Shown: positions 48,857 through 61,804 of the stretch, piece by piece
How positions within the stretch are numbered: position 1 is the stretch's first letter
Layout of the letters: each line of letters starts with the position of its first letter
Source of the DNA: Azadirachta indica
Taxonomy: Eukaryota; Streptophyta; Magnoliopsida; Sapindales; Meliaceae
Direction of reading: 5' to 3'
Length of the DNA: 64,000 bases
Assembly: GCA_022749755.1 (NCBI GenBank)
Contig: CM040449.1
Coordinates: 11,256,363 to 11,320,362 of the forward strand
Notes under the pieces: model-generated
What the model was told of the DNA's origin: nothing
Database searches by the model: none
Seen by the model: only the letters and a program-made list of their open reading frames with translations
Translations under genes and position numbers: made by a program

Positions 48857-51800
48857 ATGCCATTCGCGACCTGCCTGCGTTCAGTCTGTACACAAATTTA
48901 TCCGCCGTTTCGCTCTCTGCGAACTCTAAAACCTTCTCGCCTCTCTCTATCAACAGGTTGGAATTTGAGGTTAAGGCTTTTCTATTTCTTTCTCTGTGGA
49001 AAACTGAAATTATTATTTTTTTTAATTTTTTCCAGCTATGGATGGAAATTCCTCTTGTCTGCTGGTCCTAGCTGGAAAGTCTTTGGCTGAGAATGAAATT
49101 GCTAAATCATTGAAAAGTAGTAACACTCTTAAACTTCCAGATAATACTGAAGTTTCGATACTTCTACAATCAGAAATTGATAAGCCGATTACAGAAGAGT
49201 CTTTTAATATTGAACTTTTCATGAATTCGCTTTCTACAAATCAATTGGGTCGGTTCTTGATTTCGTCTCCGCGGCTGCCTACTACGCATGATGTCATTTC
49301 TTAGTAAGAAATGCAACATCTGATCTTTATTGAATTATTAATTTGTTGCTTTGATAAGTATTGAACTTTCTTTTAGTTTCTGACAGCAATTTCTGCGAGC
49401 TTCCGGTTGGTGCAGTTTGTGTTGCTGATGTTCAGTTCAAAGGGCGAGGTATGTAAGAGAGTTTATTGTGTAGAATAATATGGATACAAATTATTGTATA
49501 CAAACTAGCTTGATAGAATTGGTTGGATGGAAATAGAAAATCAATCCGATTAATGAGAATTAAAAATGTGGACCATTTGGCAATCTATAATACTACCACA
49601 TTAATTTTTACAAAGAGTTTGTATCTCTACTTGTACTATATTGTCTAAGGTTGTCTATTCCTAGGACTAGAGTATATGTACTAGCCAAGTGTGTTTGGAT
49701 TAATTATTATGGTGTAAGTTGGTGCAAGTAATCTGTATGATATGTTATATGGCTAACATGTACAAAGACATGCTCTGGTTGTTATGTATGATTACTGGTT
49801 CAATGAATTCTCAGCTTAAAATGATTTCTAGTTGCTTATGACACTCAAATATGCAGGTCGGTCAAAAAATGTGTGGGAGTCTCCAACGGGCTGCCTTATG
49901 TTTTCTTTTTCTATACAAATGGAGGATGGACGAGTTGTGCCTTTGTTACAATATGTGATATCTCTTGCAGTTACAGAGGCAATAAAAGATATTTGTGACA
50001 GAAATGTAAGTCTTGTTGTGCAAATGTTGTTATATATGTAGATTAAAAAGAAAAGGATCATAGGGCTGTTTCGTGTCAAAATGTTATGAGTTGCTGAATT
50101 TGTGTTTGTCTCAGTACAGGAATAACTTCAAACCATGATAACATAACCAAGTCAGATAACCTCAACTTTGGAGAAAGTACAAGAGACGTGTAGAACTAAC
50201 CCATTATGTGATTGTGCTTTTGGATTCCAAATGCTTCTTAAAAAGATGATTTTGTGTTGGAGAACATATGTTCTTGGTCATGGGATCTTCTTGCGACAAC
50301 AGTTTTTCAAATTCAATCAATTAGGCACTGCTATTCATCGCACAGTAGATTGGGTAAATAAGTTAATTCTTCTGCATAGATTCTGTGTTAACAGAGGTTG
50401 AAGTAAGTTTATGTAAGCAATTTTTACTGCAAAGTTGAATAGTTAACTGGCTTTTGCATGTCCTTGATTAAGCATTTGAGGGCGACAAGTTTGATGCAGA
50501 AAGTAGCTTTAAGTCTAGATGGAGTATTTAGTCTGTAAAATACCATACATGAAAATTGGGCTTGCAATTTGTAATTGAATTGCATAATGTTCTCAGAATT
50601 TATAATGTGCAAATTTCCTTTTTTCTGTTTTCTTTTGCCTACTTTGACCTATTGCCATCAATTATTATTGCAAATTCTTAGTCAATATCTGAAAGTTTGG
50701 GCATTGATACACTTGTTTTGAAAACTTTTTTGTTTCAGGGATTACCATGTCTAGATGTCAAAATAAAGTGGCCAAATGATCTGTATTTAAATGGCCTTAA
50801 AGTTGGAGGAATTTTGTGCACCTCAACGTATAAATTGAAGAAGTTCAATGTCAGTGCTGGTAAATAGACTTACCTTCTCTTGGTAATATGGATGCCTTTG
50901 AATGATGATAAAGCAAATGTATTTGAATTCAGTGGTCATGACTGGCTAAACTTTTCTGCTTAAAGCCTTCTTCACCTTGCCTACCTAGCATTCTGATTTC
51001 TAGTACTTTAAAAAAAGTTCAACATATGCAAATGACAGATATAATTTGTCTTCCCTTGCTAATGCAGGTATAGGCTTGAATGTTAATAATGAGGAACCAA
51101 CAACATGCTTGAATGCAGCTCTAAGAAAATTGTCTGATGCTGCTTACCAATTCAGAAGGGAAGATGTTATGGCAGCATTTTTTAATAAATTTGAGACCTT
51201 TTATGATCTTTTCATAAATCAAGGTGAATCAATGCTTCAAATTGCAGTAATGCCATTTCCATTCTCGAAAATGGGATCCAATGATTAACAGACCAGTTCT
51301 TTGATGCATGTCATGCAGGATTTCAAACTCTTGAAGAGCTATATTATAAAACATGGCTACACAGGTGACATGCATATTCTGATGACCTGTTCTGTAGTTG
51401 ACTGACACATTGTCATCCATGGAACTTGTGGCTGTATTAATGTTAATATATAGAACTTGCTTGTTCATATTTATGATCCAAAATTCCATCTTTGAATTAC
51501 CCGCTTGCATAACCAGAGAAATTATTGAAAGATGGCTGTATTAGTATTAACATATAGATTCTTTCTTCTTGAATCTATCCAAAGGTCGAGCTCCCTCAAT
51601 CACTTGAGGTGGTCACTTCCTTAATTTAAGCCCATGGCTTGAATCTGTCTCTTCCATGTTTCTCATATACTAATAGGGGAGAAATAAATGAACTGTATAA
51701 GGCACAAGTACTCTCTTATAGGGGAGAAATAAATGAACTGTCTAAGGCACAAGTACTCTCTAGTTAATCATGTCTCCTTGTAAACTTTGTTCATAAAGTG

Positions 51801-53907
51801 TTGATTTTGTTTTGTGCACGGTGCAGCGGTCAGAGAGTTATTGTACAGGAGAAAAACGAGGACCAAGTAATAGAAAATGTTGTCACCATTCAGGTATGAT
51901 AGCAGTAAATAATCACTGTAAGTTCTGCATTGTAAATTTGGTTGCCATTCATATTACCGTATGGACTGGAGGCAAAATCTTGAAACTGCTATTCAATTAA
52001 ACTGGGACTTAATGGTTATATATTTCAAATATTTGTATGTTCTAGTTAAACTTTGTGTTGGAATATCATTATTTTAAAAGCCAAATTGTATTCTGGTTTG
52101 ACACATTTCTGATGCTGGGAGGGAAATGTGATCTTTTTCAGTTATTCTCTTTGAATTAGAAAGCCTGCCCCTTGCCCCCTTGCTCCAACCTCTCTCCCTT
52201 TCGGCAATAAATTTTATCATGTTAAATTTTCTGTCGAAATAAATGAACCACAAGTGAAATGCTTGTCCATATCAGTTTCTCCTCATTTCTGTTGTTTATC
52301 AACTTTATATTTGTAGGTAACAAGTAGTTATGAGATTTAGAAATTTGTAGGTAGCATCTGTTTTTCAGGACAGTCGTCAGTACATTAGCACTATTAAATG
52401 GATTAAAGTACTGTTTTTCCTTCTTTCTATTCAACTGTAGTATTGACGCTGTTTCAGTAATCCAATGCGACATTCATTATTTGTTATTAGATATTTTGTT
52501 CTATAATTTGTCCCAAATACGTGGACATCCTTGACGTAAAGGACGACAACTATACAGATTTCAAATGCTATTCAGCACCAATTTTTGTGCCAATGATATT
52601 CACTGCAAAGTTGTGTCTCGATTCATTAGGGTGATAAATTAGCTGGGGTTAAAAGAACAATGCTGATTAGAAAATGTGTGAGCTTATTGTTTGCAGGGGC
52701 TGACATTGTCAGGGTATTTGTTAGCTATTGGTGATGACAATCAAATGTGTGAGCTTCATCCTGATGGCAACAGGTAGAGTGTACAAAGTATACGATTAAA
52801 ACTCACACTAATTCCATTAGTTAATGAAGAAACATGTAGACCATGGTGTGATATTTAGTCAATTGCAAGTTCTGCATCCAAAATGATAGTAGGAGAGAAT
52901 ATTAAGTTCCACTGAGAGAACAAAGGAAACTGGGGCATCCATATTACTAAAAGGTGCTGAGTTTGTATCTTTGGTTTCTCGTCAACTGAAAACATGGCCC
53001 ATCCCTTAAAAGAAGTTGTACACTTTTTCTTGCATGTAGACCAAGACAAAGTACAGCATAATTAATAGGGCGTAATTATGACAAGCCATTTAATCTTAAA
53101 GTTAATAGAAGAAATCAGAGCAAGAGCCCAGCTGGTGATTATGCTTTGCATGGAACACTGGTACACAGATTCTAACTCTGCTCTCGAAGATGCCATATGA
53201 TTTCTACACAAGTTTGATCTCTCTCTGCCTCATGCCAAGATGTGGTGTATTATTATGGGTGCTTGAATTGGCTCTTTATTCACCTTTCAGGCCCGAGGGC
53301 TCTTAGAATTTCTGAGGTGTTTATTGGAGTAAAGCAGTTGACCATTGAACCTTCAGGATTTTCTCAATGGCTCTTACTTCCATTCCACAGGCAACCTATT
53401 TCCAGTTGTTCCTGTTGTTTTGAGTGTCTCTATCCATAGATCCCACAGAACCTCCAAAAATATGATCATGAATGTTTACCCTTTTATGGAGTATGTTTAA
53501 GATTGTGGCGGTGTGGCTTTTAATCCATGCAACTGTGGTTGGAATCATTAGATGTCAAGTACAAGTGGGGGGCTTAGAGAGAAACACTAGCTGCCAAATA
53601 AAAATAGGTTTTTCCGGAACACTTAAGCTGTTATACTTAAAAGGTATAGAATCTCAATGCACTCAATCATACCCAAAATCTCTTCAAAGACACTGTTCAA
53701 TCCATTCCTCTAAAATTTGCATTGCATTTTATATTATAATATTTGTTGTTGTATAAGCATAATACATACTTCAAATGCTATGTTCGTATGTGCTTAAGAT
53801 AGCAATTGCTTTAATATCATCTGAACGCAAGTACTGATAACATATGTTTGTCATATGGCTACAGTTTAGACTTCTTCAAAGGACTAATAAGAAGAAAACT
53901 TCAATAA
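48857..53907 (+). CDS. HCS1: holocarboxylase synthetase / biotin-protein ligase
   Basis: Joins biotin, via biotinyl-5'-AMP, to a lysine in biotin carboxyl carrier domains (acetyl-CoA and methylcrotonyl-CoA carboxylases). Ten exons (48857-48956, 49036-49303, 49387-49448, 49857-50005, 50739-50859, 51068-51223, 51319-51364, 51827-51893, 52697-52773, 53865-53907) join in phase to 362 residues, against about 367 in Arabidopsis HCS1. The first 34 residues have no acidic residue and are rich in Ser, Arg and Leu, a typical organelle transit peptide; an in-frame ATG at 49038 (MDGNSSCLLVLAGKS) starts a cytosolic form. The catalytic domain shows FKGRGRSKNVWESPTGCLM (biotinyl-AMP binding), LDVKIKWPNDLYLNGLKVGG with the key Lys near 214, and GIGLNVNNEEPTTCLN. 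The C-terminal SH3-like part (SGQRVIVQEK, GYLLAIGDDNQMCELHPDGN) is complete. Intron 9 (1,091 bp) contains an unexplained coding-like stretch. Confidence 0.96.
51676..51765. repeat. 45-bp tandem duplication in HCS1 intron 7
   Basis: GGGGAGAAATAAATGAACTG followed by AGGCACAAGTACTCTC occurs at 51676 and again at 51721, differing at one or two bases. A recent intronic tandem duplication. Confidence 0.9.
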
Positions 53908-55210
53908 AGAAGATTCCAGAGTACCTTCCACTGGAGGGAAACTGTCAACATGTGCAGGAGAAAAAGTATGTATGTTGTTCTTATTTATATCTGCCGTCTT
54001 TTTGTCCCAACACTTGATTCAATTATTGATGTTTTTGCCTTCCTCAAATGCGATTTTGGTCAAATGTGATCAATTATTTATTTAGTTTAGTTCAGATATA
54101 ACCATTTTGTTGGAAATTTAGTCTTCTTTTGCCAGCTAATATTATTTGATTTATCTGTCATTGCTGCCGTCTATTAATAATTCTAGGTAAGAAAATTTGA
54201 CTAGATCTGTGCCTATATTTTAGTGTTGCAATTAAGACTTGTTTAGCCTTGTTTTAACTGTTGAGTGAGCGAAAGTTGAAACATCTAGTTGTAGAAACAA
54301 TAGATTTCCTCACGGAAAGGACGACGTGTATCGTGAAAATCTTGACTCTCGTGAGTTCCAACACTAAGACACTATTGTCTCCTGTGATTGCCGACCACTC
54401 TCTTCTTGCCTGTCTAGTTGGCAAAATCGGCTCGATTTGGTTTTGTAAAAATTGAACTAAACCGGTTTACAAGTTAGTGAAACTATTGAAATTAAATTCT
54501 TATATCTGAACGGAAATAAAAACATGGATTGGTTTTTATATGTTTTAAAGTATATTTTTATTAATTTTTTCTTTTTATTGTTTTAGGTTTATAAATAATT
54601 GAAATTTGAAACAAAAATCGATTTCTCATAAAATGAATTGAAAAAATATGAATTAAGAAAGAACATTAAAGTTAATGGATGAATTAAGTTCAAGTCATTT
54701 TGCTTACCTTTGATTGAATTATAAATAAATATATCATGTTTCTGAATAGTTTATGATGTCGTATTTTAATTCTTTTTTTTTTTTCGATTTTCTTAGAATT
54801 ATAGCTATAATCTATTAAATTATAAAAAAAAAAAAAATTAAAAGGAAGAGAGAGAGAGATCCTTCATCTGCACATGCAGTAGCTTTCAACTTTTGTGACA
54901 AGGAGAGAGAGTTACGGAGTAGTGAAATCGATAATTGAAGTGGCCAGCCCACAATTCAGTGCCGGTAAGTTCATGTGGGAAACATATACATAGATACAGA
55001 CATGGTCTCCATCACAAAACGAGAAAATTATTGAGGTTTTAGTGATCGGCAAAACAAAAGCAGCAAAAACATTACCTCGTCTTCGTATGCTTTGTAATGT
55101 TGTTTGTTTATCTTGAGTCTCATTCTCATTTATCTAAATCTTTTATATTAATTGTAGGTCCCATTTCAAAGTGTTTATGGGGTTCCCTCAGCCACAAGCC
55201 AATAGCATAG

Positions 55211-55238
55211 AAAGCAAGCAAGCAAGCAAGCAAGCAAT
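55211..55238. repeat. (AAGC)n microsatellite
   Basis: Six to seven AAGC units in tandem, directly adjacent with no spacers, so it is a simple repeat and not a CRISPR-like array. Confidence 0.92.
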
Positions 55239-58200
55239 AAACAAATCAAGTTGCAGCTTTGTCTTTGCATAATGGATGAGTTTTGTGTACTATATACACA
55301 ATAAAGCCATCAAAGGGAAGGCTTTCATTGACTAAATTAGGGTGTCGAAAACTTTGCATTGTGTCGCCTGTCTTGACAAAGCAATTGTAACTTGTGGCTA
55401 AAATTTATTGTAGCCATATGTTTACATAGATTGTCTCACTGATATTTGTGTGTAACACAAACACTGCTACCTCATAACATATGATTGGATCAATTATCAA
55501 CATTTTTCACTCCACGATAGAAACCATTCAAACCCTTTTACGGAAAATGAGAAACACATGGTCCAGGAAGAAAAGAGTGTGTTTGGTTAAAAGAGAATTA
55601 AAACTATGTGTGTGGAGACCAAAGACCAAAATACTTGTTTGTTGTACGCACGAAATATTTTTTTTCATGGAAAAATAATCAATGTAAGTTACATGTTTAT
55701 CTACTCGTCAATCAAATATAAATAAATCTGAGTAAATATTTTTAAAATTGATATATTATAGTCATAAAATGATCGAGAAATTTGACTTCTTAACTCGCCT
55801 GCCTATATGATATTCTAACATGGTGTCCTTCTACATGGTTTTAATTTGTTGACGTCTATCACATTTTCGTAATGAATGTAGTTGGAGAGATCATGCCTCC
55901 AACAGCTTACGAAAACTCAAAAAAAAAAAAAAATAATAATAATAATAAATTTGAATGAGTCTAGAACTTGCACTGCACTGCATTGCAATGTATGAGAGGG
56001 TCTTTCAATTTCTTGAATAAAAAAATTTTATTTATTAAATAAAAAGTAAAGAAAGGCAATAAAATAATTAATAATGTTTTAGGTTTGTGCATATAATAAA
56101 TAAAGGGGGGCATCTAGAATGTGATGAGATTATTATTTGACTTGTCAACTCAACTTTGGCATGAGAAATTAGTCTCTATTTAAAATTTTTAAATCATTAG
56201 GTTTTCACATTCACTCAAGTCAGAAAAAACTTTAACATATTAATTAAATTATTTATTCATTTATTTATTTATTATATCAAATAAGAAAACAGTAAAACAT
56301 TCTTTGCATAATCAATCACGCATTGTGGAAAGTTACAAGAAGAGAATCGAATCAAAATCGTAATATATATGTACATATATTGTAATCAACATTGTTTTAT
56401 AGCGTAAATTACTGTTTGACGTACACAAAATTCATATTTATTAGTTTTCTCTCTTAAAATATGAATATAGAGCAATCAACGTTATTTCTAACCAAAACAA
56501 TGCTAATTTCGTATACAACAATGTTGTACAACTCTTGTAAATTAAAGGTAATTTTCTCAAATTTCATAAAGAATGACTTCTTTTATAATTAATATATATT
56601 AATTTAGATTGAATATGGTAAGGTTATTGCAAATCATATATATAAGAACAATAAGAATGAGAAATCGAATAACAGGCCACGTTTGTTTGCCAATACTAAT
56701 TGTTTTATGCTTGTGAAATGTTGCCAATCATAATATTAATTCCACACACCCAAGCAAAGATTTGTTGGATTACGGTTGAAAATAATAATTATTATTATCA
56801 TTATCTATTTGGCTTTTGATTAAGAGTCGTTAGAGACTCACGTCACGATCGCATGCTTAGCCTTTAGTTTTCTTTTTCAGAAATTCGTATTCACTTTTAT
56901 TATATTTTCATTTGAAATACGAATTTCAAATTTCAAATGGTATGCTTATCTATTACATCTTTCTCATCAGTCATGCCCCTTTTGCAAAAGAAATTTTAAA
57001 ATATAATAATCTACTTTATAAATTCTTTTATTTATACATATATATAGCTTCCCTCTTTCAAATATTGGAACAAATTTTCAAAAATTAGCATTGATTTAAT
57101 TCAAAAGCAAAACCGCTTTACGAAATTAATGTTAGATACACCAAATTCACATACAAAAAATGTTACTTGTCTCAAATTATATTAAGTGAATACTGTGTTA
57201 CAAATAGTACATTTGCAAATTGAATTGACATACGGCACCGTGGGACGCGCACCACCATTTGTAAATCTACCGTCAGATCAACGGTCATGATCTTCAGTAC
57301 AAATATACAAGTCGTACACTTCTTCAAGTATTTGCCGACAAGTCGTGCAAATGTTTACAGTTAAAGGCAGCTTCTTCTATTAACTGTTCACGAGAGGACA
57401 GTTGGTAGAAGTTAGGTACAGTAATCAACGAGCGCCACGTTTTATCCACGTCAGCTTCTGCAAACTTTCACTGAACTTTTGGTCAAAGGAATGATCATAC
57501 TTTTAATTATCCTCTGTGCTCCTGGTCCACACTAACGATCAGTGTACTGTTCTGCTCTCTGATTCCTTCTCTTTTTTCTCCCTTTCTCATTTGTATTTTA
57601 TTATTTTACGTGTCCACCCACCGAAATACGCGTGTTGTATCAAGGCATTTGAAGATATGTCTCCCGCTAAAGTGATGCATAAAACGACGCGCATTAAGAC
57701 AAAGTGCCCCAAAAAGAAAAGTTACTGCACATTTCATATCATTATGAGATTAATTATTTGGAACGGAAATCAATGAATAAATTAAACACGTGATGTGACT
57801 TAAAAGCAAAATCACCTTGATTATTGGGTTAGATTTTATAATTTATCTATAAGAACACTTAGAGAATCATATCAAATAGTTGTATGCTAAATATAAAATA
57901 CTAAAAGTAATTATATAATAGTAACAGAGAAAAATTTTATTTTATACGCACGATTTGATTTGATTTCATTTGGTGGTCTTATTAAAATAATTTTACTTAA
58001 AATTAAAATTTTTGTTATATGAGATAAAATTTGCATTAAATATTTAAAAATTTTTGTGTTAAAATTTAATCACGGTAATATAACCGAAATTCGTGTAAAT
58101 ACTGTTGGGTTGAGACTTGAGAATTGGAAAAGAGGGAAAAAGGAAAAGAAATGTTGGGATATTGTCAGGGTAGATTCGAAATGCTTTCTGGCCATTGCTT

Positions 58201-58381
58201 TCGTATAGTAATTGATTACTTCAATCATTTTATGGTTTATTATTATTAAGTTTGTGGACAAAAAATGTTAGCTTACAAGAGTGGACTTCCTGCTTTAAGG
58301 ATGACGATTACTCCCATAAATATTTTAATTATTAATCAATTTAAAAAAAATTTACATTTTTGCGTCTATTTCCTTCTATCT

Positions 58382-58636
58382 AACTATCCATCACCCTCTA
58401 TTTTTTCGACCAATATCTTATTATCTCTTATATCTTTTATAATATTTTATCACTTTTTTAAATTTTAATTTTTTTTCTAATATTTTTAATATTTTTTATT
58501 TTATCACTTATAAATTAATTGAAATGAAAGATAAAATTAAAAGAAAATAAAAATTAAGAGAATAATAGGATATTACAAAAAAAATATAAGAGAGTAATGA
58601 GATATTGAATAAAATAGCAGGGAGACAATGGACATT
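58382..58636. mobile_element. MITE-like element, TIR family 2 (copy B)
   Basis: Right end AATGGACATT identical to copy A at 15128-15137, and a left end AACTATCCAT that is a degraded inverted copy. Interior blocks such as AATATCTTATTATCTCTTAT pair with the right arm. Length 255 bp against 254 bp for copy A. No frame, no clear target-site duplication. Confidence 0.6.
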
Positions 58637-59265
58637 ATTCCAAGTAGATATGAATAAAATTCTTAATATTAAATAAAAAAATTTAAATCATTAACTAATT
58701 ATAATCTTAGACATATCCTTATAGATTATATTTGTTTTTTAATATATAGAGAATTTACTCGCGATCTTCAAGGATATAATTTACAAAGTTCCGTTGGTTT
58801 ACGCGTAGGGAATCATTGGACGCATTCATTTGAAGTTGGAAGCAACGAACTGGGTGAATGGCATTTGCATTTAGTAGTCAACGAATAATGGAATTGCATT
58901 ACTTTCTACGCGTAATAAACAACTTCGATCGGCAAAAACAATTCAATTTCATAGTGGCAAGATAAATTATAATAGTAGCTTTTTATTATTCTATGCATAC
59001 AATTTAGCGGAAATTTCATCCCAAAAGTTGGCTTAGAATCAAATTAGTCAAAGTTAAAGCTTTCAATATATTTAATTTTTAGTTATCGGCAATGACCGAT
59101 AATAATGTTTTATTATAAGAGAGAAAAGGTTTTATTACATACAATTATGAGAATTTTATAAATATAAAATACAAACCTAACATTTGAAATCATAATTTTA
59201 TATATAAAATAACTGATGAAAACTTAAAATAATTCATTCTAAATTAAATCGATAAATTTCACTCT

Positions 59266-59480
59266 CAATACGAGCTACTTGTATTGTGTTCATATTGTTT
59301 TAAAAAAATGCATATTTGTATAAATTAACATTATTTTCAGGTAAATAAATGTTAATTTGAAGTAAAATATTATCAATACGAAATACTTGTATTATGTTCA
59401 TATTGTTTTAAAAAATATATATTTGTATAAATTAGCATTAATTTTGGATAAACAAATGTTAATTTGAAATAAAATATTAT
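59266..59480. repeat. tandem duplication, 107-108 bp period
   Basis: Two adjacent copies beginning CAATACGA at 59266 and 59374, each continuing ACTTGTATT, GTTCATATTGTTTTAAAAAA, TTTGTATAAATTA and AATGTTAATTTGAA. They differ at roughly one base in ten; a third start (CAATTTATAC at 59481) breaks off at once. Confidence 0.88.
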
Positions 59481-61793
59481 CAATTTATACTAAATTCAAT
59501 ATTTAAAGATATGATCATGTGGATTTATACTCAATACCCATTAGATTTAATTTTTTTATTGTCTAAAAAGGTCTTTTTTTTATGATAAAAGTTTTTTAAA
59601 ATATTTTGATGTCATTTGTTTAGTATTGTAGAAAAGTTTTAAAAAATTTAAAAAAAAGTATTTTTTTATACTAGAAGAAGCCTAAATTTTGAGTAGCAGT
59701 AAAGTTTGTTTAGTTTTTTAAAAAGAGAAACTATCTACACTAGCATTATTTTATTTTAACAAATTTAGATTATTTTTTCAAATAAAATATTAAAAATTAT
59801 TTATTAAAACAATTATTTAAATTTTTAAGTTAATTGTGACATTTAACTTATTAATAAATTAATTTTTATTAAAAATTTTATCAGTAAAAAATCTACTTTA
59901 AAAAAAATTACTAGAAAAGTTACACAAAAATGACCTAAGATTATATTATAGAGGAGAATGGGCACTAGAAAACTTTTAAACGGGAAATTAGCTAACGCGT
60001 GAGAATATCCTGACCTTCCCGTTCTACGGAAATACGGGTGGTACACTACTGCATTAGGCACTACAGGGGTGATACGCAGTGCCAACTCGGACTTAGAAGT
60101 TGGGACAGGCATGTAAGAAGAAGCATTGTTGACTTTCATTGACCGTGACAATTCAGTCTGCAACGGCGTCGTGCTACTCCAGGTGTTATGATACCATTCA
60201 CAGGCTTGATTTCGTCCCGAAAGATCCGGCCTGCCCGTGTTTTCTTCCTTGCCATGTCAGCTCTGCGAGATCGCGGGACCTATTCATTGATCTGAATTCT
60301 CACCAACTGAAATACTAAAAATCATCGCGTTGGTACACCAAATACAAATGAATGAGCAAATAATTAAATAAATTAAAAATATTTTTTTAGATTAATTGAT
60401 GAAATCAAGATGTCTCTTGACCCAAAATTAAGTAATTACAATTCATTTTTGCTTTGATATGAAAGAAAGAAATAAAAAATCAACGGATGTGATTAAGTCG
60501 CCCAATTTAATCATAATTTGTTTAAATGATTGAATTATTAAATCGATTAATTAATATGAAATTGTTGGTTTGGATAAATATGCCTTTTTCAAAAAAGGTT
60601 TACGAGCACAGGCACAGCAACTAGTGCAGCCCAGCACAACCGGGGGAGACGACAGTTGGCGCTGGCCCTTTGTCCAGCTAAGCAAATTCACAACTAGGTT
60701 CCAAAGTTTGGCAGCTTCTCTCACTCTTTTTAGTATCATCATTTTCTTCGACTTTTTGTTGTTTTCTTTCATAGTAGATTTGATCAAGTCTTTGATTTAA
60801 TGTTTGGTAGCTTCTACCCGAAAACAAAATTTAAAGAACATCTGTGCATTAGATTGGAGAATCCCGATTCTAGAAAGTCATTAATTTAATATTTAATAAA
60901 CAATCTTATTGATTTTGTTATTAAGAACAAAAACCGTCCAATATGAACTAATGGGCTTGGTAGAGTGCTATTGTAATAGAAATTATGGCCATGTAAAATC
61001 TGATAAGAATTAAATAAATTAGTTTTTATTAATGTTATCTTTAAATTTGTAGACAAAAGTTGTTTAAGAAATTATGTTAATTCTAAAAATTTTATCTAAA
61101 CTCGGCATCTTCCTTCAGACATTTGGGATATTGCATCGGAGAAAGTGAAGAGGATTACATACGAAAAGGACCACACCAACATCGTGGACCACTCTGTTCA
61201 AACCCTTCATACGTCAAAATCATAGCACTTCTCTGATCAGATCGCGTTGGATCAGCATAGAATAGAACCCACGCAAGTCAAGTTCTTGCCCACTCCCGTC
61301 AACAATCTTAACCACTGAATGACTTCCACGTGTCAAGATCTTAGCCCTCCAGCTGTCACGCTCTCGCTAAGCTGGCGGCTCTCTCTAACCTTACTCCCTT
61401 TCGCATGCGAATGAAACCCATTTTCTTCAAGAAAGAAAATCATATTAAACCGCTCACCAACCGCATTATATATTTGAGCAACAAACTCCCATTAAATTAT
61501 TTTCGCCGTCGTTTGGATTCAAAGAACGTATGCTGTGCATCGTCGTCGCCGGAGAAAACTCGACGGACCTTTCGTTCCTTCTCTCCAATTCACTCCATCT
61601 CCTTCCTTTCTTCTCCCGAAATTCTCGGGAATATCTCTTAAACCGATAAATACACGAATCACTACCATTTGATAACCGTCTCTGGGAATTCATCCAAACA
61701 GATTTCGGCAAAGCAATGAAATCCACGAGCAACGTGTTATGGCGTCGTATCATCATCGTCGAGTACTCTGATCTGCCAGTTTCTTTCTAGTTT

Positions 61794-61802
61794 ATGATTT
61801 GA
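61794..61802 (+). promoter_or_regulatory. two-codon upstream frame before the PH-domain gene
   Basis: ATG ATT TGA (Met-Ile-stop) ends two bases before the main ATG at 61805. Ribosomes starting on it would terminate almost on top of the real start, a layout that usually lowers or regulates translation. Whether it is in the transcript depends on the unseen transcription start. Confidence 0.45.
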
Positions 61803-61804
61803 TT

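Larger units (their letters stand above)
53908..61804. other. 7.9 kb intergenic region between HCS1 and the PH-domain gene
   Basis: AT-rich, no gene supported. Noted inside: a patch with coding-like frames in one orientation (54261-54455); an (AAGC)n repeat (55211-55238); a GC-richer, promoter-like stretch (57225-57480) with no gene after it; a family-2 element (58382-58636); a 108-bp tandem duplication (59266-59480); a GC-richer island (60000-60300) and another short one (60595-60690). The last 600 bases are the likely promoter and leader of the PH-domain gene, with CCACGTGTCA near 61327-61336. Confidence 0.5.

Noticed and set aside
55211..55238. AAGC array as a CRISPR-like repeat
   Set aside because: Units are four bases with no spacers; a microsatellite in a plant nuclear genome.
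61405..61756. Overlapping frames of 78 (plus) and 96 (minus) codons before the PH gene
   Set aside because: Position fits the 5' leader of the PH-domain gene; neither frame resembles a protein.
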